From positions 1 through 32,453 of the forward strand of contig NZ_JMLH01000032.1 of assembly GCF_000686665.1 (NCBI RefSeq): a stretch of DNA of 32,453 bases, written 5' to 3'. Position numbers and translations under genes: made by a program. This stretch comes from Thomasclavelia saccharogumia DSM 17460 (GTDB lineage Bacteria > Bacillota_I > Bacilli_A > Erysipelotrichales > Coprobacillaceae). The notes below the pieces were generated by a model. That model searched no databases. It had not been told where the DNA came from and saw only the letters and a list, made by a program, of their open reading frames with translations. Position 1 is the first letter of the stretch. Every line of letters begins with the position of its first letter. Of the stretch, positions 16,548 to 24,649 are shown piece after piece.

Positions 16548-17765
16548 ATGTGTAGTTGTAGTTATAGGGATGAAGTGACATGTGCAAAAAAAGTAAATAA
16601 TAATATTCATGATGGAACAAGATTAAAGTTCAATGCATTTGAAAGATATACATATGCATGGCTAGAAAAAATTGTTAATTTCAATAAAAATAAAAGAAAT
16701 GATTTATATAATGTAAATTTTATTGATTGTATGGCAAGTTCTGGACTTTATTTCGATCATAAACATTATAATGATTTTTATGATGGAACAGCAATTAGAA
16801 TTTTTAAGATTTTTGTTAATTCTGCACGAAAGTATAAGGATATACAATTTAATATATTTTTAAATGATTATAATTCTCAATATATCGAATGTTTAAAATG
16901 TGTAAAAAAAAATGTAATTACAAATACCCCTAACAATTTGAAAATAATTATAACAGAAATGGATAAATATGATTACATAAATTTTTTAGCATGTGAAAAG
17001 GTGATTAATGGATATGGCAGTAAAAATTTGATAATTTATGATCCTTATGGTGTAGACTTTAATTGGAAATATTTATCTAAAATATTAAATATCAATGCCG
17101 ATTTCTTGTTTACCCATTTTTTTCCAAATGATATAAAGAGAAATATGAAGACGACTAATCCTGATATTGTATCAAGATATGAAGAAGCTTATTGTATGAA
17201 TTTTAATGAAATAAAAGAAAATTTTGATATTGAAAGTAATCCTTTTAAAAGAACAGCGTTTTTTCGAAATAGATTTCATGAAATATTAAAGAATAAATCA
17301 AATAAAAAATTTTTGGCATATGCACCTGTGATTTTAAAACGAACACTTCATGTTTATGATATAGTTTGTCTATCATATTCGTCATTTGCACAAGAATTAT
17401 TAAAAAATACCATGTACTCTTTATATAAGGAATATGAACTTGATCAGACTAATAAAGTTGCTATTCAATTAAAATTATTTGATGATGTAGTAGAAGATAG
17501 GTATGAAAATGATAGAAATAATGGAGTTTCAGAATTTAAATTTCATTATGATGATTCGCATATTTGTAAAATGTTCTACATTGAATTTAAAGGAAAAGTG
17601 ATACCGAAAACTGAATTTAAAAAAATATTAAGAGTTCATCCATATTTACCTACAAATATAATGAAGATGGTAAAAGGATTTTATAAATATAAAATTGAAA
17701 AAAAAGATATTAATGGAGAAGTGGTTGATTGTTATGTATTTCCTGATGGAGGGTTTAGTGTATGA
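16548..17765 (+). CDS. tcmP: TcmP, three-Cys-motif partner protein
   Basis: A 405-residue protein. Residues 55-80 hold the methyltransferase-like nucleotide site of this family (NFIDCMASSGLYFD, then YDGTAIRIF). Residues about 160-175 hold the family hallmark (NLIIYDPYGVDFNW, with Asp165-Pro-Tyr-Gly). The C-terminal third has no motif I know. TcmP proteins are defined by their pairing with a three-cysteine Gp37/Gp68 protein, and here that gene follows with a four-base overlap (ATGA). The N-terminus is unusually Cys-rich (MCSCSYRDEVTC). The in-frame stop at 16527 leaves ATG 16548 as the start; its ribosome site (GTGAGAG) is weak. The biochemical role of the pair is not firmly known. Confidence 0.82.
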   Translation: MCSCSYRDEVTCAKKVNNNIHDGTRLKFNAFERYTYAWLEKIVNFNKNKRNDLYNVNFIDCMASSGLYFDHKHYNDFYDGTAIRIFKIFVNSARKYKDIQFNIFLNDYNSQYIECLKCVKKNVITNTPNNLKIIITEMDKYDYINFLACEKVINGYGSKNLIIYDPYGVDFNWKYLSKILNINADFLFTHFFPNDIKRNMKTTNPDIVSRYEEAYCMNFNEIKENFDIESNPFKRTAFFRNRFHEILKNKSNKKFLAYAPVILKRTLHVYDIVCLSYSSFAQELLKNTMYSLYKEYELDQTNKVAIQLKLFDDVVEDRYENDRNNGVSEFKFHYDDSHICKMFYIEFKGKVIPKTEFKKILRVHPYLPTNIMKMVKGFYKYKIEKKDINGEVVDCYVFPDGGFSV

Positions 17766-18469
17766 ATAACACAAAAATAGAATGGACTGAGAAAACATGG
17801 AATCCTATTACAGGATGTAGTAGTGTAAGTTCTGGTTGTAAAAATTGTTATGCAAAAAAAATGGCAAAAAGATTGCATGCAATGGGGAATCCTAGATATA
17901 TAAATGAATTTGAAGTAACTGTTCATGAAGATCTTTTTGAGCAGCCATTAAATATTAAAAAGCCAAACATTATTTTTGTATGCTCTATGTCTGATTTGTT
18001 TCATGAAAATGTTCCATATAAAACTATTGAGCAGATCTTCGATATTATGAAACGAGCATATTGGCATGTATTTCAGGTTTTAACTAAAAGGCCTGAAAGG
18101 CTGTTAGAGTTTTCTAGAAAATATGAGATACCAAAAAATGTTTGGGTAGGAACTAGTGTTGAAAATGAAAGTGTTATTAATAGAGTCGATATTTTAAAAA
18201 ATGTTGAAGCTGAGATTCATTTTTTATCTTGTGAACCATTATTGGGCCCTCTAACTGAATTGAATTTGGATAAAATTCAATGGGTTGTAGTTGGAGGGGA
18301 ATCAGGAAGTAATGCACGTTCTGTTGATAAACAATGGATTATAGAAATCAGAGATAAATGTAAAGAAAAGAATGTTCCATTTTTTTTCAAACAATGGGGA
18401 GGATGGAACAAGAAAAAGAATGGTCATGAACTGGATGGCAAAGTATACAAAGAAATGCCATTGTATTAG
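17762..18469 (+). CDS. Phage Gp37/Gp68-family three-Cys-motif protein (DUF5131)
   Basis: A 235-residue protein that opens with the family signature IEWTEKTWNPITGC. Three cysteines, Cys19-x6-Cys26-x2-Cys29 (TGCSSVSSGCKNCYA), could bind an iron-sulfur cluster, and a radical-SAM-like barrel follows: FVCSMSDLFHE, VFQVLTKRPERL, VWVGTSVENE, LSCEPLLGP, VVVGGESGS and FFKQWGGW. Families of this type occur in phages and mobile elements and are always close to TcmP. A chemical modification of DNA, RNA or protein is likely, with TcmP as partner. Length is typical and all motifs are intact. The gene ends before two strong terminators. Confidence 0.88.
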   Translation: MNNTKIEWTEKTWNPITGCSSVSSGCKNCYAKKMAKRLHAMGNPRYINEFEVTVHEDLFEQPLNIKKPNIIFVCSMSDLFHENVPYKTIEQIFDIMKRAYWHVFQVLTKRPERLLEFSRKYEIPKNVWVGTSVENESVINRVDILKNVEAEIHFLSCEPLLGPLTELNLDKIQWVVVGGESGSNARSVDKQWIIEIRDKCKEKNVPFFFKQWGGWNKKKNGHELDGKVYKEMPLY

Positions 18470-18481
18470 TCTTAAAACTTT

Positions 18482-18513
18482 AACTTCTTTTTGAAATATA
18501 AAAGAAGTTTTTT
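18482..18513 (+). terminator. Terminator of the TcmP/Gp68 operon
   Basis: AACTTCTTTT and AAAAGAAGTT form a 10-bp stem around an 8-base loop, followed by a T-run, 12 bases after the Gp68 stop codon. Confidence 0.75.
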
Positions 18514-18531
18514 ATTAAATTTTTATTTGTG

Positions 18532-18567
18532 TAGCAGTTCTCTTTATGAGAACTGCTATTTTTTTTT
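18532..18567 (+). terminator. Second strong terminator before the integrase
   Basis: A perfect 11-bp stem TAGCAGTTCTC and GAGAACTGCTA with loop TTTAT, followed by nine T. Two terminators in a row insulate the integrase gene from readthrough of the cargo and transfer operons. Confidence 0.88.
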
Positions 18568-18604
18568 GTTTATATAAATTATTAATAAGAAGAGGGAGAG
18601 TATA

Positions 18605-19699
18605 ATGACTTTAAATGAATTATTTGGAAAATATTTAGAAGATATAGATTTAACACATCAAACTACAACAATTGATGCTATTAAATATAGGTATAACGCA
18701 CATATTAAACCTATTTTTGGTGAAGAGGAAATAGAAAAAATTACTTTCTTAAAGGTGAAAAAATACCAGAAAGAACTGGTAGATGGACTATACAGGTCAA
18801 GAAAGAATCAAGTATTTACACCTGCTTATATAAATATTATTATTGGACTTTTAAAAAGATTATTAAAATATGCTAATTTAATGAAATATGCTCAAATAAA
18901 TATAGATGAACTTAGAGGTTTAGAATTAATTAAAGATATTGTAGACAAGTATAAGTTGAAGGATTCGCAAATTGTATGGAGTATTAAGGAATTTAATCAA
19001 TTTATTGACGTAGTTGAAGATAAACAATATAAAGTATTATTTAATATACTTTATTATTGTGGCCTTAGAAAAGGAGAAGTACTTTCACTTCGGTGGAATA
19101 ATGTTGATTTAATTGAATCAACATTAACTATTAACTCTACGGCATGTAAAATTAGGGGAAAGGGTCAGGTAGTAAAAAAGCCTAAAACAAATAATTCTAT
19201 TAGAACCATTTTTATTAATTCTAGTCTTAGAGATCTTTTGTTAGAATACTTTCTTGAGGTAAAGAAAGATTTTAAAAATATGGATGATTTATATATTATA
19301 GGAGGTATTAAAATGATTAGTTTTAGTACACTTGATAGAAGGTTTTCTCATTATCTTAATGTTTCAGGTGTAAAGCGTATGAATTTACACGGTTTTAGAC
19401 ATAGTCACGCAACTATGCTATTAGAACTCACGAATGATATCTATAGTGTTTCAAAACGTTTAGGGCATGAATCAATTGAGGTAACAGAAATATATATACA
19501 TAGTGGATCTAATGCAGAAAAAGAGATTATTGAAAAAATGGAGTGTGCGATAAGAAATACTTCAGTTAAAAATTCTTTTGATGAATTGAAAAAAGAACTT
19601 GAACATAGGCTAATAAAGGAGATAAATTCTTATGATTATTCTAGTGATGAAATTAGAAAAATAATAAACATATATAATTTTATTAAAAGTTGTGCCTAG
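18605..19699 (+). CDS. int: Tyrosine recombinase (integrase) of the conjugative element
   Basis: A 364-residue site-specific recombinase. Residues 1-115 form the SAM-like core-binding domain (YLEDIDLTHQTTTIDAIKYR and the following helices). No N-terminal arm-binding domain of the Tn916 type is evident. The catalytic residues are present: Arg155 in CGLRKGE, His262-x-x-Arg265 in HGFRHSH, His288 in LGHES and Tyr297 in EIYIH. The last 45 residues extend beyond the catalytic core as a helical tail. The enzyme would excise and integrate the element. Ribosome site AGAGGGAGAG. No excisionase gene is evident beside it. Its position at the right end of the conjugation cluster suggests that an attachment site lies nearby. 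Confidence 0.92.
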   Translation: MTLNELFGKYLEDIDLTHQTTTIDAIKYRYNAHIKPIFGEEEIEKITFLKVKKYQKELVDGLYRSRKNQVFTPAYINIIIGLLKRLLKYANLMKYAQINIDELRGLELIKDIVDKYKLKDSQIVWSIKEFNQFIDVVEDKQYKVLFNILYYCGLRKGEVLSLRWNNVDLIESTLTINSTACKIRGKGQVVKKPKTNNSIRTIFINSSLRDLLLEYFLEVKKDFKNMDDLYIIGGIKMISFSTLDRRFSHYLNVSGVKRMNLHGFRHSHATMLLELTNDIYSVSKRLGHESIEVTEIYIHSGSNAEKEIIEKMECAIRNTSVKNSFDELKKELEHRLIKEINSYDYSSDEIRKIINIYNFIKSCA

Positions 19700-19958
19700 T
19701 AAAATAATTATATTTTAATATCAGTGAGAAGTATAAAATATGGCGTGTAAGTAATATGTTGTATTGATTCTTATCTCATAATATTTCAATGTTTAGAAAT
19801 AAGCGAGTAAGAACCATTTATTGTGCTATATTCCTTGAATTTTATAAGTGTGTAGGGATACTTTTTTAAAAGTTGTAAAATACTTTTCTATTCTTTTGGC
19901 AACTGCACAAAATAAGGGGAAAGCAGAATTTACCTTTGTAACTGCTTGATAAATTTTA

Positions 19959-20210
19959 CTATAGCTTATTTTCATCTATATAAAGATTGGTTGTAAGTGT
20001 TTCGATAATTTCATCATTATCATTTATTAGGGCTACTTTCAAATTGTTAATTTCAGCAAATTTGATTAAATCTTTTAAGTTAAACCTTGTTTCGCAACTT
20101 CTGAATTTATTATTGAAACTATTATATGGCATATCATAGTACTTAGAAAGTTCTTTTTGTGAAATTCCATTTTTTGAAGCAATAGATTTTAATTTTTCAA
20201 AATAAGTCAT
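19959..20210 (-). CDS. Small XRE-type (Cro/C1) DNA-binding regulator
   Basis: An 83-residue protein on the opposite strand to the integrase. Residues 5-60 are a helix-turn-helix of the Cro/C1 type (KLKSIASKNGISQKELSKYY, then a basic recognition helix region NSFNNKFRS), followed by a short strand-rich tail (LKVALINDNDEIIETL). A perfect AGGAGG precedes the start, and an inverted repeat immediately upstream of it may be its own operator. It may control the integrase or the element, or be a host gene; position between integrase and tRNA does not settle this. 259 bases separate it from the integrase stop. I see no gene in that gap. Confidence 0.75.
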   Translation of the reverse strand: MTYFEKLKSIASKNGISQKELSKYYDMPYNSFNNKFRSCETRFNLKDLIKFAEINNLKVALINDNDEIIETLTTNLYIDENKL

Positions 20211-20229
20211 TTTATTCTATCCTCCTATA

Positions 20230-20249
20230 AAATACCAATAATGGTATTT
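20230..20249. promoter_or_regulatory. Palindromic operator candidate before the XRE gene
   Basis: AAATACCA and TGGTATTT with a 4-base centre, 3 bases upstream of the AGGAGG ribosome site of the - strand XRE gene. This is the classical place for autoregulation by a Cro-like protein. Confidence 0.4.
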
Positions 20250-20408
20250 CTCCATATTTATGAATTCATATTTATTAAAATAATTATATATTTGCTAAGG
20301 ATAAATATCAACGTTAAAGATATAATTTTTAAAAAACTAAACGTTATAAGTTGAATTTTTACTAAAAATAGTATATAATATAGTAGAAAAGTACAATAAA
20401 TAAAAAAA

Positions 20409-20437
20409 TTGATATTGAAGCACATGTGTGCTATAAT
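20409..20437 (+). promoter_or_regulatory. Consensus promoter without a following coding gene
   Basis: TTGATA (20409-20414), a 17-base spacer and TATAAT (20432-20437) preceded by TGC, so nearly consensus with an extended -10. It points at a region with no + strand gene but with five hairpins and a terminator. Confidence 0.75.
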
Positions 20438-20442
20438 CAAAG

Positions 20443-20657
20443 TACAAAATAAAAAATACGCTTTAGCACAAGCGTATCACATATAAATAGCTATCTAAAA
20501 GGGAGATAACTATATTATAACTATTACTTGAATAGTTAGGTTATATAAAATGAATTACGTAACCCGTAACTCAATTATAACATAATAAGCATTACTTTCA
20601 AGAATAAAAGTATAATATTGATTATCCAAACACAGATAGCGTTTGGATTTTTATTTT
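20443..20657 (+). ncRNA. Candidate structured non-coding RNA, about 215 nt
   Basis: The transcript from the promoter at 20409-20437 contains no convincing reading frame. It can fold into a row of hairpins: 20456-20477 (ATACGCTT/AAGCGTAT), 20487-20513 (ATAGCTATCT/AGATAACTAT, one mismatch), 20518-20538 (TAACTATT/AATAGTTA), and 20540-20581 (outer GTTATA/TATAAC, inner TTACG/CGTAA). It ends in a terminator at 20624-20657 (ATCCAAAC/GTTTGGAT plus T-run). I do not recognise a family; 6S RNA, tmRNA and SRP RNA features are absent. It lies between the XRE gene and tRNA-His. It fills the gap of over 500 bases between these two. Confidence 0.5.
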
Positions 20658-20678
20658 AAAGTAAAAATCCTTAATGAT

Positions 20679-20722
20679 ATGACACTGGATGATACTAACT
20701 ATGACACCAGATGATACTGATT
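20679..20722. repeat. Tandem 22-bp imperfect repeat next to tRNA-His
   Basis: ATGACACTGGATGATACT at 20679 recurs at 20701 as ATGACACCAGATGATACT, period 22, two differences in these 18 bases. The pair sits between inverted arms AGTAAAAATC (20660-20669) and GATTTTTACT (20719-20728), about 20 bases beyond the 3' end of the tRNA. It may be part of tRNA 3' processing or termination, or an old attachment site. Confidence 0.5.
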
Positions 20723-20741
20723 TTTACTGAATTAATTAACT

Positions 20742-20818
20742 TGGGGCGGACGATGGGGATCGAACCCACGAATGCCAGAGCCACAATCTGGTGTGTTAAC
20801 CACTTCACCACGTCCGCC
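20742..20818 (-). tRNA. tRNA-His (anticodon GTG)
   Basis: On the - strand the gene begins GGCGGACG and ends CGTCCGCC-CCA, giving the 8-bp acceptor stem with the extra G(-1):C73 pair that marks histidine tRNA. The anticodon stem CCAGA/TCTGG encloses TTGTGGC, anticodon GTG. The T arm contains GGTTCGATCC. The CCA end is encoded. A run of other tRNA genes is not seen beside it. Confidence 0.97.
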
Positions 20819-20915
20819 ATATATCCATCATTAAGCAATTAGAGCTTAACGCAAGAATAATTATATCTAATATTTTATTAAATGTAAAGAGAAAATACAA
20901 AAAAATTAAAATATT

Positions 20916-21260
20916 TTAATCTATTAGTTCAGATATATCAGTAGCAAAGTTAATTGAGTTAGGTTCGCTAAAATACATTGTGTATGTTTCTGATGAACCG
21001 TTATTATCGATTATAGTCATTATAAATTCATCTTTATAACATAATTCCATAATAGAATTCATTCCCTGATAGGTAATACTATATGACGTATAATTTCTTT
21101 CATTTGTATTGATTTCTAATTTAGCTCGATTGGGATATATATCCCAATCAATTAAATCACTATCAACTCCCCAATCAATTAAAATAAAAGAAATAGGATC
21201 AATAATACTCTCATCAAATTCATCATCGGATTTAATTGTAATATATAATTTACTAAACAT
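20916..21260 (-). CDS. Small acidic protein, unknown, immunity-protein-like size
   Basis: A 114-residue, strongly acidic, soluble protein with a good ribosome site (TGGAGGAAT before the ATG). Sequence features: FILIDWGVDSDLIDWDIYP, an alternating strand pattern in the middle (NYTSYSITYQGMNSIMELCY) and SETYTMYFSEPN near the end. It has no signal peptide or membrane segment. Size and charge would fit a toxin immunity protein or a small phage-type protein, but no toxin gene is next to it, and I recognise no family. Confidence 0.55.
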   Translation of the reverse strand: MFSKLYITIKSDDEFDESIIDPISFILIDWGVDSDLIDWDIYPNRAKLEINTNERNYTSYSITYQGMNSIMELCYKDEFIMTIIDNNGSSETYTMYFSEPNSINFATDISELID

Positions 21261-21326
21261 ATTTTATTCCTCCATTTATAGAATACTATAATAAATATAA
21301 ACAATTATGTGATTTTTTTGGAATAT

Positions 21327-22261
21327 TTAAGATAATAGAATGTCTTTTAGACAACCAAAAAATTCTCTTATGTAATAATGCGGTGCTGTATATAAGTTTT
21401 CTTTAGCACTATATGTATGAGCTATTAAATTATGCTTGTTTGCAAGCAATTGGCTTCGATAACAATGAAAGCCGTTTGTTATGATCGTTACACTGCAGCT
21501 GCTTTTATTTAATGAATCAATAATTTTTTTACTATAAATAATATTTTCGTTTGTATTTGTACTTTTATCTTCTTCAATAATCAAACTTTCATTAATGCCT
21601 TTATCAACAAGATATTTTTTCATTGCTTTGGCTTCGCTGATTTCTTCACCATTACCACGACCACCACTAACAATAATTGGTGTTGTTGGAAATGTTTGAT
21701 GGTAATCAATGGCAGCCTCTAATCGATATTTTAATGAGTTAGATGGAATACTACCATTCAAGTGAGCTCCTAATACGATTATATAATCACTTGCTTCATT
21801 ATATTGTTTATTTGCTTTGTATATTATTGATCCTTCGATTATTATAAATAAAGATAAACTAAAAATTCCGAATCCCTTAATGATATAATAGGTGTGAAAC
21901 TAATGCGTGCTTTGCATGGAGAATATCATATATTCGCACATGCGATGCAAAGGACGCATTAGTTTGATTGTACGAAATCGCAAGATTTTCGTGCAAGAAA
22001 ACGTTAGTTTCACACCTATTGTACGAAAGAGTACCGTAGGTGCGATTTCGTACAATTTAATTTAAGCGGCAGTTTAGATAAAATACTAAAATGTGTTTTT
22101 AGTTCATAGTTTCCGTAAAATCTAGTGATAAAAGAAAGTATTGGGTAAGCGAGGTATGCTGGAATAAAACGAGAATTTGCAATAACGAGTATAAAGTATC
22201 CCATTGATAATATTGATAAAATAATTAAAACAAAGTCAAATAATATACAATTTTTTTTCAT
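21327..22261 (-). pseudogene. DUF218 (YdcF/SanA-like) membrane protein gene, interrupted
   Basis: The N-terminal part (from the ATG at 22261) reads MKKNCILFDFVLIILSILSM and carries two hydrophobic segments. The C-terminal part is a typical DUF218 domain: DYIIVLGAHLNGSIPSNSLK, VSGGRGNGEEISEA, an acidic STNTNENI segment and TNGFHCYRS. Between them lies a 176-bp insertion (21881-22056) flanked by TTAA. Removing it with one TTAA copy joins the halves in frame (LPLKLKGFGIFSL, then FIIIEGSIIY), with a membrane helix restored. The insertion brings a stop (TAG at 22016). DUF218 proteins such as ElyC and SanA act in envelope maintenance; this copy should be inactive unless the C-terminal part starts at an internal TTG (21761). 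Confidence 0.75.
21881..22056. mobile_element. 176-bp MITE-like element with nested inverted repeats
   Basis: It interrupts the DUF218 gene and is bounded by TTAA at 21877-21880 and 22057-22060, a likely target duplication. Inside are three pairs of inverted repeats: a 21-base pair at 21897-21917 and 21945-21965 (one mismatch), a 16-base pair ATAGGTGTGAAACTAA at 21888 with its complement at 22004-22019, and a 15-base pair TTGTACGAAATCGCA at 21968 with its complement at 22041-22055. The second and third pairs interlock, so the RNA or single strand could form alternative folds. No reading frame of note and no transposase. Confidence 0.65.
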
Positions 22262-22389
22262 TTAAAACACCTCTAATATTTATATAATATCATATGATCC
22301 TATAATAGTTTCTTAAGAATATTTAATTATAGTAAAAATGTTATTTCAGCTGTATAATAATATTGTGTAGGAATGTGGAGGAAAAATAA

Positions 22390-23508
22390 ATGAAAAAGAA
22401 AAGATTTGAAAAATTGGGAATTGAACCATCGTTATTAGGTTTTGGCTGTATGCGTTTTCCTTTGGATGCGGATGGTAATATTGATGAAAATGAAGCTGAA
22501 AAAATGATTGATAAGGCGATTGCATCAGGGGTAAGTTATATTGACACAGCTTTTCCTTATCATAATGGTGATAGTGAACCATTTGTAGGTAAGGTTCTAA
22601 AGAAATATAATCGGGAAGATTACTTTTTAGCTACTAAACTGCCAATTTGGGATGTTTCTAGTAAAGAGGAAGCTGAAAAAATATTTTTAGATCAATTAAA
22701 AAGACTAGATGTTGATTATGTTGATTTTTACTTATTACATGCTTTAGATAGAGATAAGTGGTCGAAAGTATTAGAATACGATATTTTAGATTTATGTGAA
22801 AGATTTAGAGATGAAGGAAAAATTCGTTATTTTGGATTTAGTTTTCATGATGAATATCCTGTTTTTAAAGAAATTTTAGAATATCATGATTGGGATTTTT
22901 GTCAATTACAGTTAAACTATTTAGATATGGATATTCAAGCAGGAATGAAAGGATATTTATTAGCAGAAAAATATAATATTCCTTTAATTGTAATGGAACC
23001 AGTTAAAGGCGGGGCATTAGCAAATTTACCAGAAGATATCATGGAAAAGTTTAAAAATTATGATTCTGAAGCTAGTATATCATCATGGGCACTTCGATAT
23101 GTAGCCAGTTTGCCAAATGTTAAGGTTGTTTTAAGTGGGATGTCAACTTATGAACAGGTCATTGATAACTTGGAAACATTTGAAAATTTTAGATATTTAA
23201 ATGAAGAAGAGCTGGTTTTAATTCAAAATGTTAAAGATACGCTAAAATCACGGACACAGAATGGATGTACCGGTTGTGGTTATTGTATGCCTTGTCCTTT
23301 TGGGGTTGATATTCCTACTAATTTTAAACATTGGAATAATGCTTATGTTTATAATCAACATCATAAATCAAAAGAAAATCTTGAAAATATGCCAGTAGAG
23401 AAGAAAGCAGAAAATTGTAAAAAATGTGGTTCATGTGAAAAAATGTGTCCACAGCATCTACCTATTCGAGAAGATTTAACGCGTGTGTGTGATTATTTAA
23501 AAAAATAG
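22390..23508 (+). CDS. Aldo/keto reductase with C-terminal 4Fe-4S cluster domain
   Basis: A 372-residue cytosolic oxidoreductase. Residues 1-275 form the aldo/keto reductase barrel: GFGCMRFP at the start, the catalytic YIDTAFPYHNGDSE region, ATKLPIWD, DFYLLHALD and the NADPH-binding end GMSTYEQVIDNLETF. Residues about 290-365 add two ferredoxin-like clusters. The first is CTGCGYCMPCP starting at Cys293, with one residue less than usual between the last two Cys; the second is CKKCGSCEKMCP. This two-part layout is common in anaerobes, where electrons probably come from ferredoxin-type carriers; the substrate is not predictable. Good ribosome site (GTGGAGGAA). Confidence 0.93.
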   Translation: MKKKRFEKLGIEPSLLGFGCMRFPLDADGNIDENEAEKMIDKAIASGVSYIDTAFPYHNGDSEPFVGKVLKKYNREDYFLATKLPIWDVSSKEEAEKIFLDQLKRLDVDYVDFYLLHALDRDKWSKVLEYDILDLCERFRDEGKIRYFGFSFHDEYPVFKEILEYHDWDFCQLQLNYLDMDIQAGMKGYLLAEKYNIPLIVMEPVKGGALANLPEDIMEKFKNYDSEASISSWALRYVASLPNVKVVLSGMSTYEQVIDNLETFENFRYLNEEELVLIQNVKDTLKSRTQNGCTGCGYCMPCPFGVDIPTNFKHWNNAYVYNQHHKSKENLENMPVEKKAENCKKCGSCEKMCPQHLPIREDLTRVCDYLKK

Positions 23509-23524
23509 AGCCAGGTTTTAGAAT

Positions 23525-23568
23525 ATTGACAAAGTTGTTTTTTAAATTAATACTTTGTCAATTTTTTT
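23525..23568 (+). terminator. Terminator after the aldo/keto reductase
   Basis: ATTGACAAAGT and ACTTTGTCAAT form a perfect 11-bp stem, with loop TTGTTTTTTAAATTAAT and a T-run from 23562. Confidence 0.85.
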
Positions 23569-23666
23569 AATAGTATAAAAAATTGAGAGTATTTACAATT
23601 TGTTGCTATATATTTGATGTCATGGTATTATGATATTAAATATATAGGTATAGGAGAATTTGGGGT

Positions 23667-24542
23667 ATGGATGAACAAATAAATTTTAAAGAAGATGCTA
23701 AGAATTTGAATATGATGATCATTATACAGATGCTGTTAGCAGAAATATTATCATTGATTATTGGGAAAATTATGTTAGCGATGAGATTTGATCAAGATTT
23801 TACCACTTATTTTTCACTCATTGTTTCGTCATGTGCAGCAACATACTATATAATAAAACATTATCAAAAAAAATTTTCTTTAAAAATAAATTATAAAACA
23901 GATGAAAATTTTGATGTTTTAACATATTCGAAATTTGTAGTAATGACATTAGGAGCTACATGGCTTACTAGTATAGTTTTAAGTTATATCATGGAGCTAT
24001 TATCAGGGGTTATAATATTTGAAACGTCAGAATATTTAGTTAAATATGATCTTATAACGAATATTGTTTTATGTATTAGTACGATTATTGTTGCGCCGAT
24101 AACCGAAGAATTATTATTTAGAGGAATTATATTAGGTAAGTTGAAACAATATGGAAATGTATTTGCAATTGTTGTTGTATCGATTTTATTTGGTCTTTTA
24201 CATGGGAATTTACCTCAAACGATACCTGCTTTTGTTACATCATTATTTTTATGTCAATTAACATTAAAAAGTAATTCAATTGTTCCTGCAATTTCAATTC
24301 ATATGATAAACAATGTAGTTGCTCACTTGGAGGATATCAATAATGGTCTTTTTCAAATATTTTTGAATGCAATAATTATTATTGTAATAATAACTGCTAT
24401 TGTTTTGATTGTTAGAGAATATAGAAGCGGTAAAAAATATAAAATTGAATTTAAAGTGACAAACTATTTTAAAAACTGGCCAGGAATATTGATTTTGATT
24501 TTTACAATTTTTTCAATTATTGGATCAATACAAATAATTTAA
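23667..24542 (+). CDS. CPBP-family intramembrane metalloprotease
   Basis: A 291-residue membrane protein with seven to eight hydrophobic helices. The CPBP (CAAX protease and bacteriocin-processing) motifs are present: EELLFRGIILGKL with Glu147-Glu148 and Arg152, then FGLLHGN, and HMINN in the last conserved helix. These residues form the active site inside the membrane. Bacterial members process peptides or act in bacteriocin self-immunity; others have unknown targets. No bacteriocin gene is adjacent. Its own weak promoter and start after GGAGAATTTGGGG suggest a single-gene unit. Confidence 0.9.
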   Translation: MDEQINFKEDAKNLNMMIIIQMLLAEILSLIIGKIMLAMRFDQDFTTYFSLIVSSCAATYYIIKHYQKKFSLKINYKTDENFDVLTYSKFVVMTLGATWLTSIVLSYIMELLSGVIIFETSEYLVKYDLITNIVLCISTIIVAPITEELLFRGIILGKLKQYGNVFAIVVVSILFGLLHGNLPQTIPAFVTSLFLCQLTLKSNSIVPAISIHMINNVVAHLEDINNGLFQIFLNAIIIIVIITAIVLIVREYRSGKKYKIEFKVTNYFKNWPGILILIFTIFSIIGSIQII

Positions 24543-24649
24543 AAAATAGAAAATTATTTTTTAAATATAAATAGTTTATATGATAAAAGTCCTAAATCGT
24601 ACTAATATATAAGCGCGATTTCAGACTATGAAAATGGGGTGATGGTATT

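Noticed and set aside
16498-16578. Possible leader peptide from TTG 16498 behind AGAAAGGAAAAG, overlapping the TcmP start
   Set aside because: The ribosome site is good, but the 26-residue hydrophobic product has no similarity I know, and TTG start plus overlap are weak evidence.
19684-19876. TAAAAGTTGT at the integrase end (19684) and again at about 19867 as a possible att core
   Set aside because: Ten AT-rich bases are expected by chance, and the left end of the element is not in the window, so no att pair can be tested.
20443-20657. 6S RNA or tmRNA assignment for the hairpin-rich transcript
   Set aside because: The 5' and 3' ends do not pair over a long stem, no central bubble is evident and no tag-peptide frame is present.
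20742-20818. tRNA-His as integration site of the conjugative element
   Set aside because: The tRNA 3' end faces the element, but no duplicate of the tRNA end is found near the integrase, and a small gene and an RNA candidate lie between.
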